Assembly (NCBI GenBank): GCA_949752735.1
Contig: OX457042.1
Span: forward strand, 38,636,195-38,700,194
From: Lumbricus terrestris
Lineage: Eukaryota > Annelida > Clitellata > Crassiclitellata > Lumbricidae
Direction of reading: 5' to 3'
DNA: 64,000 bases
Shown here piece after piece: positions 46,440 through 58,500 of the stretch. The notes under the pieces are model-generated. The model was not told where the DNA came from. It made no database searches and was given only the letters and a program-made list of their open reading frames with translations. How positions within the stretch are numbered: the stretch's first letter is position 1; the number at the start of each line of letters is the position of its first letter. The translations under genes and the position numbers were made by a program.

Positions 46440-46605
46440 TCTTTGCCTACTCTACCAATGGGAGCATTGCGCAATGAGTTGATTAAATTTCTCCGTGTCC
46501 GATCCTCAACCACAGTGATGGCCATGTTCAGATCTATACCCAGCAATGCTAAGTCTTCATCTATCATCCTGAGCCAGGTAGTTCTTAGAAGCAAAATTTG
46601 TGATT
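46440..46605 (-). pseudogene. LINE C-terminus remnant
   Basis: The minus strand reads TTWLRMIDEDLALLGIDLNM then AITVVEDRTRRNLINSLRNA. This matches the TWLRTIExDLxxLxxxLxxAxxxAxDRxxWRxLV tail found in several LINE proteins. No upstream part is present. Confidence 0.5.
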
Positions 46606-46926
46606 GGAACATAATCAGATTGCAATATATTGGATTAATATTGACTGTAACCTGGTTCTGTGCTAAAATGTCTTTGTGACGGGAGGTTGTTAGTCTAAAG
46701 ATACGATGTCAGCTGGAACGCGACTATTTTCTCAATGAGTTTCGAGACAAAGTCCATTTTTAGACTAGAACTGCTTGTGATGAACTTCACTTAGTGGTAC
46801 TGTATAGATTTACGATTATGATGTGATTTTGATTCTTGAACTCGCATTGTTTCTCACTTTGAAGACTGTTGCAAGAGGCCAGTCAAATTATTTGATAGGT
46901 TGTACATATGGATTAGCTACACTGAT
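46606..46926. other. Spacer, no feature recognised
   Basis: About 320 bp without a reading frame or repeat that I can identify. Confidence 0.5.
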
Positions 46927-48150
46927 AGATAGATAGATATTCGTTTAATTGAGATTCTCGCTGACACACTGCAGCCAGTTACAAATAAAAAAATGATTAA
47001 GAAAAACATAACAATTCAATCAACTGGGTGGAAGTCAGAAAAAGAGGCAATGGTCGAGTATCTGTAAAGTACTCGAGAAATGAAATTTCTTTCGTCCTTA
47101 ATTGGTAGTTCAAAACTGTGGGGACGAGGACGAAGATTGTACGGCCTCTGGGCTTTCAGTGGAAAATGTTAACCAGGACGTGTGAGTCGAGCCGGATAAC
47201 TCTGCGAAGTAATCGATTTTCAATGTCATGTACAAAAGCTTCAACGCTCTTACATGTAATATCAGGCGTCAGAAAACCGTAACGTCCCATCTTACAATGA
47301 AAACGCTCTAGTTTTGAACGATTCTCAGCAGTAGTTAAGTCCCACCAGGCAGGGGCAGCGTAGAGGAGGCGCGCTGTTGTAGCTCTGGCAATGTTGTGTA
47401 GGGCACTTGGTGGCAGTCCATGAGCTCTTAGGACGCTCAAGGCGTAGATGGATGAAGAGCAAGAACTCGGGATACGACTGACATGCGACGAAGCCCGTAA
47501 GTCACTGCTGATGGTTACACCTAGAATAACCATGCAGTCAACCCTCTCAAGGTCTGGCAGCGGATGAGGAAGGACAGTCGCTTTTGAACGCCGGTTGAAA
47601 ATCATCTCACGCGACTTTGTTGGATTAAGTTTTAAATGGTTCCTGGTAGCCCATATCTCAATTGCGGCAAGCTCAGACTTGAGAGTTGATCTCATTGAAG
47701 CAGGGATGATGAGGTAAGTATCATCCGCAAACTTAACAATTTTGTTCTGCTGATAGACTGGATGCAGATCAGAGGCATTGACAACGTACGATGATGGACC
47801 AGCACCAGAACCCTGCACCACGCTGGAATTAATGGGAACGGGCTCGGACAAGAGACCACCATAACGCGTAGAATGACTCCGACCATGCAGAAAATCAACA
47901 AGCCAGTTGTATGCGTTGTCAGGTATGTCGAGTTTGGATAGTTTCTGAGCAAGGACGGAGTGGCGGACGGTGTCGAAAGCCTTTGAAAAATCAAGTGAGA
48001 CAAGAGTCACATGTTCTTCAGTAGGTAGGTAGTGATGTGATGAATCATTGAAATAAGAGCTGCAGTAGTAGAACCTGACGGTCGAAAGGCGTATTGGTCG
48101 CTGAGGAGGCGAAACATTGGAGGACAAAGAAAGGCAGGATAAATGTATGT
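46927..48150 (-). mobile_element. 5'-truncated LINE with (TATC)n tail
   Basis: Minus-strand element. A (TATC)n tail lies at 46927-46943 and the protein part is at 47156 to about 48150. It is distinct in sequence from the CR1/L2-type remnants elsewhere in the window. The upstream boundary with the SINE is between about 48150 and 48185. Confidence 0.8.
47156..48130 (-). pseudogene. LINE reverse-transcriptase fragment, one frameshift
   Basis: Upstream frame: LSDQYAFRPSGSTTAALISM (about 48105-48046). A shift in a 'ctacctacctac' run near 48025 changes the frame, after which 330 codons are open: LVSLDFSKAFDTVRHSVLAQ, VVQGSGAGPSSYVVNASDLH, IVKFADDTYLIIPA, LKLNPTKSREMIF and a C-terminal TARLLYAAPAWW block. 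These are RT palm motifs with the FADD catalytic pair intact. One frameshift and a 5' truncation make it inactive. The clade is uncertain; VxQGSGxGP is typical of a LINE group different from CR1. Confidence 0.88.
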
Positions 48151-48159
48151 ATGTACTAT

Positions 48160-48440
48160 CTCTGATAAGCGAGAGCGGCATACGTCTGTTGGTTGCAACG
48201 GACTGCGGTTCAAGCCCCGAGCTGGGAGTTGACATTCAGAGATTTAGATATCTCGGGCTAGCACGTGTGGGACGCAGGGGCGCAAGCTCCTGCAGAGCGA
48301 CCTTGGGCAAGTTGCTTACCCGTCATTGTCTGTGGGGAAAGGCAACAGGAAACCACCTCACTCATCTCATCCCCAGGGGCGTAAAGCCAATGAACCTGCT
48401 TTCGGGCAGAGAACCATCATCATCATCATCACATATGGAT
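48160..48440 (+). mobile_element. tRNA-derived SINE with (ATC)n tail
   Basis: Box B 'ggttcaagccc' at about 48209-48219 and a possible box A 'agcgagagcggc' about 40 bp upstream define a tRNA-like head. The body has 'caacaggaaaccacctcact' and 'ggggcgtaaagccaatgaac', ending in (ATC)n at 48416-48431. The open frame at 48117-48452 is the SINE, not a gene. Confidence 0.65.
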
Positions 48441-49301
48441 GATGGATTATGAAAAGAAGGGGACTCTTGTTGTGGAATGCAGAAACCCAGATAAAGATGA
48501 AAAATGTGGTATTTCCTTGAAAAAATGCTCAGCACTGTTACATAAAATTTATTAATTCAAGTTAAATTTTAAATTTAATATCATGATGATGATACAGGTG
48601 AGTGGGGTTGTGGCAACGATGGTGGATAGTCATCTCGCAAATCTGACTGCTGCTTTACAGAATGTTATATTAAAGAATATACTTGCTGGATTGCTGGATA
48701 CAGAGCATTATAACTTACTTACTAACTCCCTATCACCTTCCTAGTCTCTTTTGGTCTTCACATAATGGCTTGTTGCCTAAAACCTAGGTTCTGGACCAAT
48801 GGGACTGCAGTGCTTCTCATATTCAAAATTGTCTCTTATTACAAAAAACCCTGAAATCTTGCTTTCTTTTGAAGGAATTTTTGAATTAATTTTCATCTAG
48901 TTTTACATTGTCTTTTTCTGTTCATTTGATTCAGTGAAATATATGTCAGTCAATATTTGTAGAGCTGTTATGACTACAGAACCAGTTTCACGGCTGCAGC
49001 TGAGATAAATGTTGCAATCTTTATAATCAGCATACAATATGCAATACATCATTGTTGGCACTTATTATTTTGTTTTAATCATGAATCTTTTCATCACCCT
49101 ATTTATTAGAGTTGGATTGTTGCCCAACTTTCTTATGTATGTTGTTTGTTTGAACTGGCTGTTTGCTAAATGCAACAACTTAAAGTCTGCCAGTTTGGCA
49201 ATTAGTTACATAACAATGTTTTTAAGGTGCATTTACATCTTGATTGATTATTTAATATTAGAAATTGACTGTTTGACTTTTGTTTACCGTATATGTTACA
49301 G
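48441..49301. other. Upstream region/intron of TOGARAM1-like gene
   Basis: AT-rich with no gene recognised. It ends in an acceptor-like tract (gacttttgtttaccgtatatgttacag) at 49301. The 49039-49317 frame is open but hydrophobic and intron-like, ending in TAA just before the TOGARAM1 start. A 'gatacagagcattataac' at 48698 repeats 'gatacagagcattataca' of the exon (49561), a possible relic of a partial duplication. Confidence 0.5.
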
Positions 49302-49320
49302 TGTGAATGCAGAATAAGTC
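49300..49320 (+). promoter_or_regulatory. Splice acceptor and 5' leader before TOGARAM1 start
   Basis: A pyrimidine-rich tract leads to ttacag at 49301. The 19 bases to the ATG include an in-frame TAA, so translation cannot begin upstream in this frame; an upstream non-coding exon is likely. Confidence 0.6.
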
Positions 49321-51219
49321 ATGTACTGTGCTACACATGATGGATTGCAGCATGAGTCATTTATCAATTATCACAGCAATGATTTACACATGCAGGAAGA
49401 TCAAATAATCTCGATGCTCAGTGGTCACGATGTTGACCAGAGGTTGGGCGCCATTGAAATGTTGGAGGTGGCTGTGAAAACTGTAAATAAGAGTTCAGGT
49501 TGTCGTTTGCCTTTCGCTGATTGCCAAAAGATTTTTGTTGCACTTTCAACAACGCTAGAAGATACAGAGCATTATACAAGAATGCCATGCTTGAGATTGA
49601 TGCTCAGCTTGGTGCCGTGTCTTACTTCAGATGCAGACACTTGGACAGCTACTGTTTTGCCATCTGTTATACGATGTTTTGATGATGCCAGAAGTGCAGT
49701 CCATCTCTGTGTTGTCCAAATTTTATCTTCTTCTTTGAGGGATCTTAATTTTCAAACTACAATGCAAGTCATTATTAATCAAGGTGTAGAAAATGATGAT
49801 ATTGATGTTAGAAAACTTGTAATATCATACTTGCCGATGCTGTTCACAGATGAATTGCAGAACAGGAACTTTATTGACCTCATATATGCATTGTTCTCAA
49901 GTCTTTCACAGAAATATCTGCAGTCTGAGATTGTCAGAACTATTCAAGAATTGTGTAATTTGGTTGGAAAGGAGAAATTTACTGGTTATGTGAATGCTAT
50001 GCCACTGAGATTGAGAGACATGTATTTTTTACTTTTGGGACAAGAGAAATCAAACGAGAATGCCAACAGTAGTGCCTTTTGTGAACTGGAAGCCAAAAGG
50101 CGATATAATGACAAACATCTGAAGTCTTTCAGTAGTAAATATGCTTTTACAGAGTCATTTTCGAATTTTAATATGAGTGACACTCCTCATAGTCAGACAA
50201 GGTCCCCAAATTCTTTGCAGTTTGGCATTGTTCTTGATCAGAATTTGGATAGCATAATTGATGATTCTGATCCTCAGTCCCGTGCTCAAGCCGTTGGAGA
50301 CCTGAGGATAGCTGTTGCAGATTGCAATAATGTTGATCGTTTAGTTCCAAATTTGCAGGAATTCATTGAATTTCTGATTATGCTTTTGGATGATTCAAAC
50401 ACTAAGGTCAATAGACTCACTTTAGAAATGTTTACTCTTCTTGTTGACAAATTTTTCTTCCTATCAATAAAGCCAGATCTCCGACATCTGATTCTCGGTT
50501 TAACTAAACATTTAGGAGATAACATACCATTCATTCGTGAAGGAATAATGAAGATTGTTACCAAGGTTATGCAATTATATTCACCAGAAAGTTCCTTGTC
50601 AGTTGTATGTGAAAACCTAAGTCATCGTAATTCTCGTATTCGCCATGAGTCGATAAATGTCATAATCATTGCTTTGCTGACATTTCCCAGTTCTGACTTT
50701 GATCTTGGATTTCTCTGTAAGCAAGTTGCATATGCACTTTTTGATCCTAAGAGGCAGGTGCGTCAGGCCGCATTGGAATGCCTGGCAGTTCTTGGACAAG
50801 CCCTTGGACCTCATCAGCATAGTATCTTGATAAATGCTGTCAGAAATGTAGAAAAAAACTCAAATAGTTTAGGTGCTATTGCTGCAGTGCAGGCACGCCT
50901 AGCCAATCTTCAACTGCCAAAAAATGATGGCTCTGGTTTAGTGGAGTATGTGACCTGTGCTTATGCCAATGCTGGTAATGGAAATACTGCTGATGTTGAC
51001 TGGATTCTTGCTGCTTCAAGTGGCCATGGATCTTCAGCAAGGTCAACTATATCAGATTCTGTTTTTCTTGAATCAATTGAACCTTCTGCCAAGAGCAGCC
51101 CCTCCTCCTCCTCTGCACAATTGGAGAAAGTCCAGTTGCAGTCACTGATGGCAAGGTCACGACCAGGCTTACGAAAGAGTCTTGCAAAGATGCCCTGGGA
51201 TTCAGAAACAAGTCCTGAG
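49321..51219 (+). CDS. TOGARAM1: TOG array regulator of axonemal microtubules (Crescerin-like), first coding exon
   Basis: TOGARAM1/Crescerin binds tubulin through TOG domains and promotes microtubule growth in cilia. This exon encodes 633 residues. Residues about 25-245 form TOG1 (HEAT-like repeats; KFTGYVNAMPLRLR matches the end of vertebrate TOG1). A linker to about 300 ends in LQFGIVLDQNLDSII. Residues about 300-535 form TOG2 (SRAQAVGDLRIAV, LLDDSNTKVNRLTLEM, FPSSDFDLGF, DPKRQVRQAALECLAVLG). AAVQARLANLQLP, LVEYV, DVDWILA and MPWDSE match conserved linker motifs. An acceptor at 49300-49301, an in-frame TAA at 49315 and the ATG at 49321 set the start. A donor GAG|GTTTGT at 51219/51220 keeps phase 0; reading on gives only nine residues. 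A very large first coding exon agrees with the human gene. Whether it is TOGARAM1 or TOGARAM2 is judged by motif memory. The C-terminal TOG domains are not found in the window. Confidence 0.92.
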
Positions 51220-51365
51220 GTTTGTTACCTGTATATTATGATTAATTAGGATATTGATATAATAGCACAATCTCTGGTTGCAGTCAGGTAGAGCTGTTAA
51301 TAGTTATTATCCTCCATCTGTTGAACAGTGTTACTGAAAATCAGTGGTAATTAAGCAGTTGCTGT
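51220..51365 (+). other. Start of TOGARAM1 intron
   Basis: Donor GTTTGT at 51220. The T at +3 is weaker than the usual GTAAGT, so a different nearby donor is possible, but conservation ends here. Confidence 0.5.
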
Positions 51366-51590
51366 AGTGTAAGTGGGGGTTGGGTGGGTGGGGTGGGTGT
51401 GGGGAGGGGCTGGGCAGGATGGGTGGGGCATGGTGGGAAGGTGCAGTGGGCCGGGTTGGGGACTGTGTGGGAAACGAGTGGGTTGGGCCAGGTTGGGGTC
51501 ACGATGGAAGAGTGAGAAGGGCAGAGTGGGAGCGGGGTGAGGCGTGCCAAAAAACCGAAATTTCTGGGCGAAGCCGGGTACTTCAGCTAG
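51366..51590 (+). mobile_element. Helitron-like 3' end with G-rich minisatellite
   Basis: The end reads 'tgggcgaagccgggtacttc' then CAGCTAG followed by T, the hairpin-plus-CTAG signature of Helitron 3' ends. Upstream is a GGGTGGG-rich region as in the other copies (54110, 62940). The 5' end is not clear. Confidence 0.65.
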
Positions 51591-52156
51591 TGTGTTATAT
51601 AAGTGACCTCGGCAAGATTTTTTGCTTGTCACATTATAGATCAGCCAGAAAATGGACTTTACCTAAAACCATAATTATTGAATTTTGTGTTTAACTGATG
51701 CAACTGCACCTTTGGCTCAAGTGCTGTTTTACGAGCTATGATTCGATTCCTGAAACCCCGTAGGATAGATGTGCTTTGTATGCTGCTTATTAGCGCCATT
51801 TTTTGCAGGCTGTCTGTTCTCTTATGAGCTCAGAGTTGTGATTTGTTGTTCTTGTCAATTGTTTCAATTGCATACAGTACACTTTAACCAGTTGCGGTCT
51901 GTCAATACGGTTGTTCAATAAAGGAAATTATTATTATTATTATGTATGCTACATTGTGATGTAGCATATTATGAAGGCTAACAATTCAATTATTGCATCA
52001 GGAAGGAACATATACTTTTATTTGCGATTTCCCGCTAAATGATTTTTATGTTTTCATTTACAATGAGCATGCATTTTGAACTATATGGCCTGTAATTTTC
52101 TTGACTTTCTTGTGATATTGGCACATGGGAACTGTTAATAAATTCATTCCCGACAA
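51591..52156. other. Intronic sequence, no feature recognised
   Basis: Contains a short (ATT)n run at about 51930 that may be a LINE tail ('caatacggttgttcaataaaggaaatta'), but no coding match. Confidence 0.45.
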
Positions 52157-52158
52157 GT

Positions 52159-52320
52159 GGGGGCGCGGTGGTGTAGTGGTGGCGTCGTTGCCTTGAAGCC
52201 AGAAGGTTTGAGGTTCAAATCCACCTCACGTCGCCGCGTAGGGATATTGGGCAAGTCCTTCACTCACAATTGCTCAGCGCTTCGGCGTGAAACTCCGCTG
52301 CAGTGTCCGCTCTGCAGTCG
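52159..52320 (+). mobile_element. tRNA-derived SINE, copy B
   Basis: A tRNA-like head with box A-like 'tggtgtagtggtggcg' (about 52169-52184) and box B 'ggttcaaatcc' (52212-52222). The body 'caagtccttcactcacaatt' then 'gctcagcgc' matches the SINE at 41718. It joins directly to the mariner-like copy 3, whose outermost left 25 bp are missing. Confidence 0.75.
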
Positions 52321-52820
52321 GGTTTTTTGCCAATATCTTGGCCAAAAGTAAGAATTTTGAAATGAAATTTTAGCCTTAAAGACAATTCATATTTACACAT
52401 GATGGCCAGATTTCATCAAAATATTTCAAATGGAACAAAAGTTATACCACTTTTAGTGAGGTCACCCACCGTTTTTTGACGATTCAAAAACGTAGCGCAA
52501 CAAAAAGTAGCAAAAACACGATTTTATCAAGTCATTTTTAAAATAATCGTTATCAAATAGCCCTGATTTTGCCAGATGATCATTATGACTACTATTTTAA
52601 ACAGAAACAGGCTAGCTGCAGGTTTCTGTGAAGTCACTTAGCAAGATGACAATCAAGTTGGTAGATGAGGAATCTGTCAAATTCATAATTTTGCTCTTAA
52701 GGCAATGAAATTCAAATTTCTAAAGAAATGAAAGTGGCCAAAAGTAAAAAAAGTAAGTATATACTTTAATGGACTGCCTGCAAACGCACTGCGGGAACAT
52801 CAATCAGTTATGAACAACAA

Positions 52821-52823
<3 letters not shown>

Positions 52824-52866
<43 letters not shown>
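52824..52866. repeat. (TA)n tract
   Basis: TA repeat inside mariner-like copy 3. Confidence 0.95.
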
Positions 52867-52870
<4 letters not shown>

Positions 52871-53438
52871 ACTAAATAATCAATAGGCCTAATAAAGTCA
52901 GTGAAAATGCAGTTAATTTCATTGTTACATAAAGTATGCTAAATAGCAGAATAAACATATCGATAGTCATTTCATTTATATATCATTCGTGTAATAAAAC
53001 CTTTCCTAGTTAATGTATCAGCATATGGAATCTCTCGATTGTGTGATCGAGGGCGGAGGGAGTAGGTAACATTTTTTTAGGAGGCAACAGGCAATTAAGA
53101 ACATGGCTAGGATTGTAAAGCACAGACGAAAAAAGAGAGGTGTCAGCACGGCCACAGAGGTCATCAAAAGACTTCTGGTCTTCAGGCAGATACTTGTGTC
53201 GGACCATTTAGGGTGTCAATGACAGACAAAATGTTTATTCAGACACCTCTTGAGCAAGATCCTGGAGATATAAGGCTATGAGCAATGTTTACTCTGATAA
53301 ACAATCAGGGCGCAGAAATTACGAGTTAAGCTGAGATTTAAGAGATTTGCCGTAAATGAACGGAGATCGGCTCAATGTTGATTGTTCTGGTTTTTTTGAG
53401 AATGCCAATGGCCCTAAATCTCCGGATTTGATAATCAA

Positions 53439-53633
53439 TTGCGGACAGCTATGCTGGAGAAATATCACAATCTGCAGCCAAACCCAAGAGCAGTAAGAGA
53501 ATTGATGGGCGCATTGGAGTTGATATGGGAAGCTTTGCCTTTGGAACGCATCAACAAGGCCATCAAGAACTTTGCAAAGAGACTCAAAAGAAGTTTTGGC
53601 ACTGGTGGTGGGCATATTGACCACAAGTTGTGA
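53439..53633 (+). pseudogene. Mariner-like transposase C-terminus
   Basis: Reads MLEKYHNLQPNPRAVRELMG, then LELIWEALPLERINKAIKNF and AKRLKRSFGTGGGHIDHKL, ending in a stop. This matches the last helices of Tc1/mariner/IS630-type transposases (WxxLPxExINxxIxxFxKRLxxCIxAxGGH). The catalytic DDE region upstream is absent or unreadable. The same tail is in copies 1 and 2, so the three share one deleted ancestor. Confidence 0.75.
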
Positions 53634-53807
53634 ATCACTATCAAGTTCATTTCCAAACAGTTATTTGAGATACGACTTAATAAAATCTTGTCTTTGCTAC
53701 TTTTTGATGCGTTACGTTTTTGAATCGTCAAAAAATGGTGGGTGGCCTCCCTAAAAGTGGTATAACTTTTGTTCTGTTTGAAATATTTTGATGAAATTTG
53801 GCCATCA

Positions 53808-54754
53808 TCTACATGTATAAGAAAGGATGTACATATCTTTGTCCCGAATGCACGCTCACAGTTTTTGAGCTTTTCACTCCAAACCTTCACTACTGTGTCC
53901 GTCTCGGCATCGGACGCGTAGTCGAGGGGTTCATGAATCTCTGCCACCATGGGGGCCAGAGTGGTGGGGCAAAAACATTCATTTCCCTGTTGGCCTTTGC
54001 CCTTTCAAGCTTATGACAGCACTTTTCTTTCGGGGTCCCATACATGTACGTATAAAAGCAGCCGTTTGACACTGTCTTAGAGGCGTTTTAAGGCCATCGC
54101 TTTTGCCAGTCCGGATTTCACGAGTCGCGTACCGGTGGAGGTCAGGGGTGGGGGTGAGGGGTGAGGGGAGGCGGTGGGATCAGAGAGTTGAGGGGGTGGA
54201 GGGGGCTGGGACGAGGAAATTTTCCCGAAAACCCAAATTTCAAGAGTGGCGTACCGGTGGTGGCACGTTGTGGGGGGGGGTTGGAAGAGGGGGGAAATTT
54301 AGGGGAGAATTTATTTTATTCCCCGAAAACCAAAATTTCAAGAGTGGCGTACCGGTGGAGATCGGAGTTAGTGGTGGCGTGTTGTGGGGTGGGGGCAGGG
54401 TGGGGCGGGTGTTTTGGGGCGGGAGAAAATTTTTCCGAAAACCAAAATTTCACGGGTGGCGTACCGGTGGAGGTCGGAATTAGTGGTGGCATGTTGTGGG
54501 GGGAGGTAGGAAAGGGGTGGAAAATTTGGGAGGGGGGGAAATTTTTTCCCCCAAAGAATTTCATGGGTGGTGTACCGGTGGAGGTCGGAGTTAGTGGTGG
54601 TGTTTTGTGGGGATGGGGAAAATTTGGGGGGATTTTCTCCCCCGAAAACCAAAATTTCAAACCGGTGGAGGTCGGAGTGGTGTGGTGTGGTGGGGTTGTG
54701 GCCGGAGCGGCTCGAATCCTAAATTTCCCGGGCAACGCCGGGTACTCCAGTTAG
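53808..54754 (+). mobile_element. Helitron-like element inserted between A and T
   Basis: Comparison with mariner copy 2 shows that 'gaccat|gtgtaaatatgaat' is broken here. The insert begins TCTACATG after A53807 and ends in 'cccgggcaacgccgggtact' then CCAGTTAG before T54755. A 5' TC, a 3' hairpin, a near-CTRR end and insertion between A and T are Helitron features. From about 54110 it contains five G-rich units of 100-120 bp with 'gtaccggtggaggtcggagt' and 'aaaaccaaaatttca'. No Rep/helicase is present. Confidence 0.8.
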
Positions 54755-54867
54755 TGGGTAAATATGAATTGTCTATAAGCCTGTAAAATTATTTCATTTT
54801 GAAATTCTTACTTATGGCCAAGATATTGGCAAAAACCTAGGGGGGTTATTTTTTGGACACACCCTGT

Positions 54868-55421
54868 ATATATACAAGCAATCTGATAAATTGTAAAGCA
54901 TTCTTTTTAAAGTAAAATAAAGTCATAAAAACTGAGTTATTTTGCTTATTGAGTGTGGTGCTATATAGAGTAGTATTTTTTGTGTGTTCAATATCTTTTG
55001 CTTCTTTTCAGGCGGTCAATATGTACTATGCTAGTTTCTTGGCATCCCTCTTTCTGATAGATTGGGGACATTGTTAACATTGTCTGTAGAGCAAAACAAT
55101 CCTTATACTTTGCGACACATTCATTTCTAAATACATCATTGGTTTCTTAGCAATAATTATTTAAGCTGAAATTTTGACAATCTCTATAATAGGAGTTCGG
55201 TGATGGGAATACTATAGACGAAATTTTACGCAGCCTTCAGTTAAGAAACCAAAGTTTTATGGCTTCTTGAAGAAAGTATACACAATTCCAAAGGCAGAAT
55301 TTTCCCTCCTTTTGTCAATACAGATTTATGACCTTGCCTGCATTATTTACTCCCACCAAAATTGGTAACTGGACACTCCTTAGGCTTTGCTCTAGATTCG
55401 TGTAGTTGCTTCTGATACATA
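54868..55421. other. Intronic sequence, no feature recognised
   Basis: AT-rich, no coding or repeat identity found. Confidence 0.5.
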
Positions 55422-55532
55422 AGGCCCAAAAAATAATGTTGTGTTTCCGGTAACAGAGCTCTAAAAAATTGGGTAGGTAGGTCGAAAAATATTTTAATTT
55501 TGGTAAAATATTTTTATACAATCTCAAATCAA

Positions 55533-58500
55533 CCACGTCAAATCAACCAGGGGTGCACATCACACCCCTTTAGATTTTTCTGAAAATTTTTGTGCATAAA
55601 CTACATGCAATATAAGGAATAACAGTGAAAAGTTGAGCAGAATATCTCAAAATTTGACCGAGATATTAATTTTTGAAGTTAGTGACCAAAAAACGAACTG
55701 CGAGAAAACGGCATGATACACCAAATTTAGACTGTTATATCTCGACCATGAAACGAGCAAGAGGGCTGAAATATTTTTTGTGCAATCAGTTTTTTGTGCT
55801 CTTTCCAAATATGCAAGAACCTGGATGGAGTTATTTTTGGTTTTTAATATAAAAATTAGTAAACATAGCACAGATGCCAATTCTCACTCAAGTTGTGGAC
55901 ATCATGTCAGCAGGCAGGAATGAGATGTAATAAAACTTGTAGTTGTTTTATATTGAGGCACATTGGTGCTCATCAGACATATAGTCAGTACCTGATTAGT
56001 TTCATCATTAGTGTGTTTTCCAAGGACGTTTTCCTTGTCGTGATCGTGAAAATGGGGTCCAAAGCTCATCAAAAAAGTGACAATGTGTATCTTTTGAAAT
56101 TGATGAAAATTTGCACATATATTGAGGACATGCAGATCCTTCATTGGTGCAAAATTCAGGATGGTGTTCAGCTCCGTTTCTGGAAAATTATTTTTTGAAG
56201 TCGACCAATAATTACTGTGTTGCGAGCAAATGGCATGATCCACAACGTTTGGGCTGTCATATCTAGACCAGGAAATGAACCAGAGAACTGATATTGTTGT
56301 CATGTAATCAGTTTCTTATGCTCTTTCCAGGTATGTAAGAATGTTGGTTGCATTCCCAGTGATTTTTAGTTTATAAGATTGTAAATATTGCACAAATGCC
56401 AATTTACATTTATTCGGATATGAAAATTGCATGATCCACAATGTTTGGGCTGTCATATCTAGCCCAGGAAATTAACCAGAGGACTGATATTGTTGTCATG
56501 TAATCAGTTTCTTATGCTCTTTCCAGATATGTAAGAATGTTGGTTGTGTTTCCAGTGATTTTTAGCTTATAAGTTTGTGAATATTGCACAAATGCCAATT
56601 TACTTTTATTTGAACATGAAAACTGCATGATCCACAAAGCTTGGACTGTCATTTCTAGGCCAGGAAATTAACCAGAGGACTGATATTGTTACCATGTAAT
56701 CAATTTCTTGTGCTATTTACAGGTAGGTAAGAATGTTGGTTGTATTCCCAGTGATTTTTAGTTTATAAGATTGTAAATATTGCACAAATGCCAATTTATA
56801 TTTATTTGAACATGAAAACTGCATGATCCACAAACCAGAGGACTGATATTGTTGTCATGTAATCAGTTTCTTATGCTCTTTCCAGATATGTAAGAATGTT
56901 GGTTGTGTTTCCAGTGATTTTTAGCTTATAAGTTTGTGAATATTGCACAAATGCCAATTTACATTTATTCGAACATGAAAACTGCATGATCCACAATGCT
57001 TGGACTGTCATATCTAGGCCAGGAAATTAACTAGAGGACCGATATTGCTGTCATGTAATCAGTTTCTTGTGCTCTTTCCAGATATGTAAGAATGTTGGTT
57101 GTGTTTCCAGTGATTTTTAGCTTATAAGTTTGTGAATATTGCACAAATGCCAATTTACATTTATTTGAACATGAAAACTGCATGATCCACAAAGCTTGGA
57201 CTGTCATTTCTAGGCCAGGAAATTAACCAGAGGACTGATATTGTTACCATGTAATCAGTTTCTTGTGCTATTTACAGGTAGGTAAGAATGTTGGTTGTAT
57301 TCCCAGTGATTTCTAATTTATAAATTTGCAAATTTTGCGCAAATACCAACTTGCATTTATTCGGACACATATGATTGTATATTTTAGATATAGGCTACTC
57401 AGATATACTTCTTTCATATGATAATGACTCACAATTTTTCATTTCACGCAATGTTAATTATGGTAATAGATGAAAGTAAAAAATTATTTGGAGGATATCT
57501 AGCTATCTAAGTGAGTCATCATCATATGGAAGGGGATATATCTGAGTGAGACATATACAATTATGCATGTACGAATAAATATACGGTAAATTGGAATTTG
57601 TGCAATATTCACAAACTTATAAGCTAAAAATCACTGGAAACACAACCAACATTCTTACATATCTGGAAAGAGCACAAGAAACTGATTACATGACAACAAT
57701 ATCGGTCCTCTAGTTAATTTCCTGGCCTAGATATGACAGTCCAAGCATTGTGGATCATGCAGTTTTCATGTTCGAATAAATGTAAATTGGCATTTGTGCA
57801 ATATTCACAAACTTATAAGCTAAAAATCACTGGAAACACAACCAACATTCTTACATATCTGGAAAGAGCACGAGAAACTGATTACATGACAACAATATCA
57901 GTCCTCTGGTTAATTTCCTGGGCTAGATATGACAGCCCAAACATTGTGGATCATGCAATTTTCAAGTCCAAATAAATGTAAATTGGCATTTGTGCAATAT
58001 TTACAAACTTATAAACTAAAAATCACTGGGAATACAACCAACATTCTTACATACCTGGAAAGAGCATAAGAAACTGATTACATGGTAACAATATCAGTCC
58101 TCTGGTTCATTTCCTGGTCTAGATATGACAGCCCAAACGTTGTGGATCATGCCATTTGCTCGCAACACAGTAATTATTGGTCGACTTCAAAAAATAATTT
58201 TCCAGAAACGGAGCTGAACACCATCCTGAATTTTGCACCAATGAAGGATCTGCATGTCCTCAATATATGTGCAAATTTTCATCAATTTCAAAAGATACAC
58301 ATTGTCACTTTTTTGATGAGCTTTGGACCCCATTTTCACGATCACGACAAGGAAAACGTCCTTGGAAAACACACTAATGATGAAACTAATCAGGTACTGA
58401 CTATATGTCTGATGAGCACCAATGTGCCTCAATATAAAACAACTACAAGTTTTATTACATCTCATTCCTGCCTGCTGACATGATGTCCACAACTTGAGTG

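Larger units (their letters stand above)
52321..54867 (+). mobile_element. Tc1/mariner-like family M, copy 3 (split)
   Basis: The left part begins with 'gggttttttgccaatatctt', 25 bp in from where the end should be; the right end is TTTTTTGGACACACCCTGT (54849-54867). The internal 'aaaagttataccacttttag' and 'ccaccgttttttgacgattc' occur in both arms as in copy 2. A transposase C-terminus is at 53440-53633, and a Helitron (53808-54754) splits the right arm. Confidence 0.82.

Noticed and set aside
54103..54754. Glycine/tryptophan-rich plus frames and proline-rich minus frames near 54.1-54.75 kb
   Set aside because: They come from the G-rich tandem units of the Helitron and have no family resemblance.
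55893..56303. Apparently conserved frames of 101 and 133 codons, each present twice
   Set aside because: They are repeated because they lie in the two arms of a palindrome, and both strands are open over the same bases, which fits low stop density rather than a gene.
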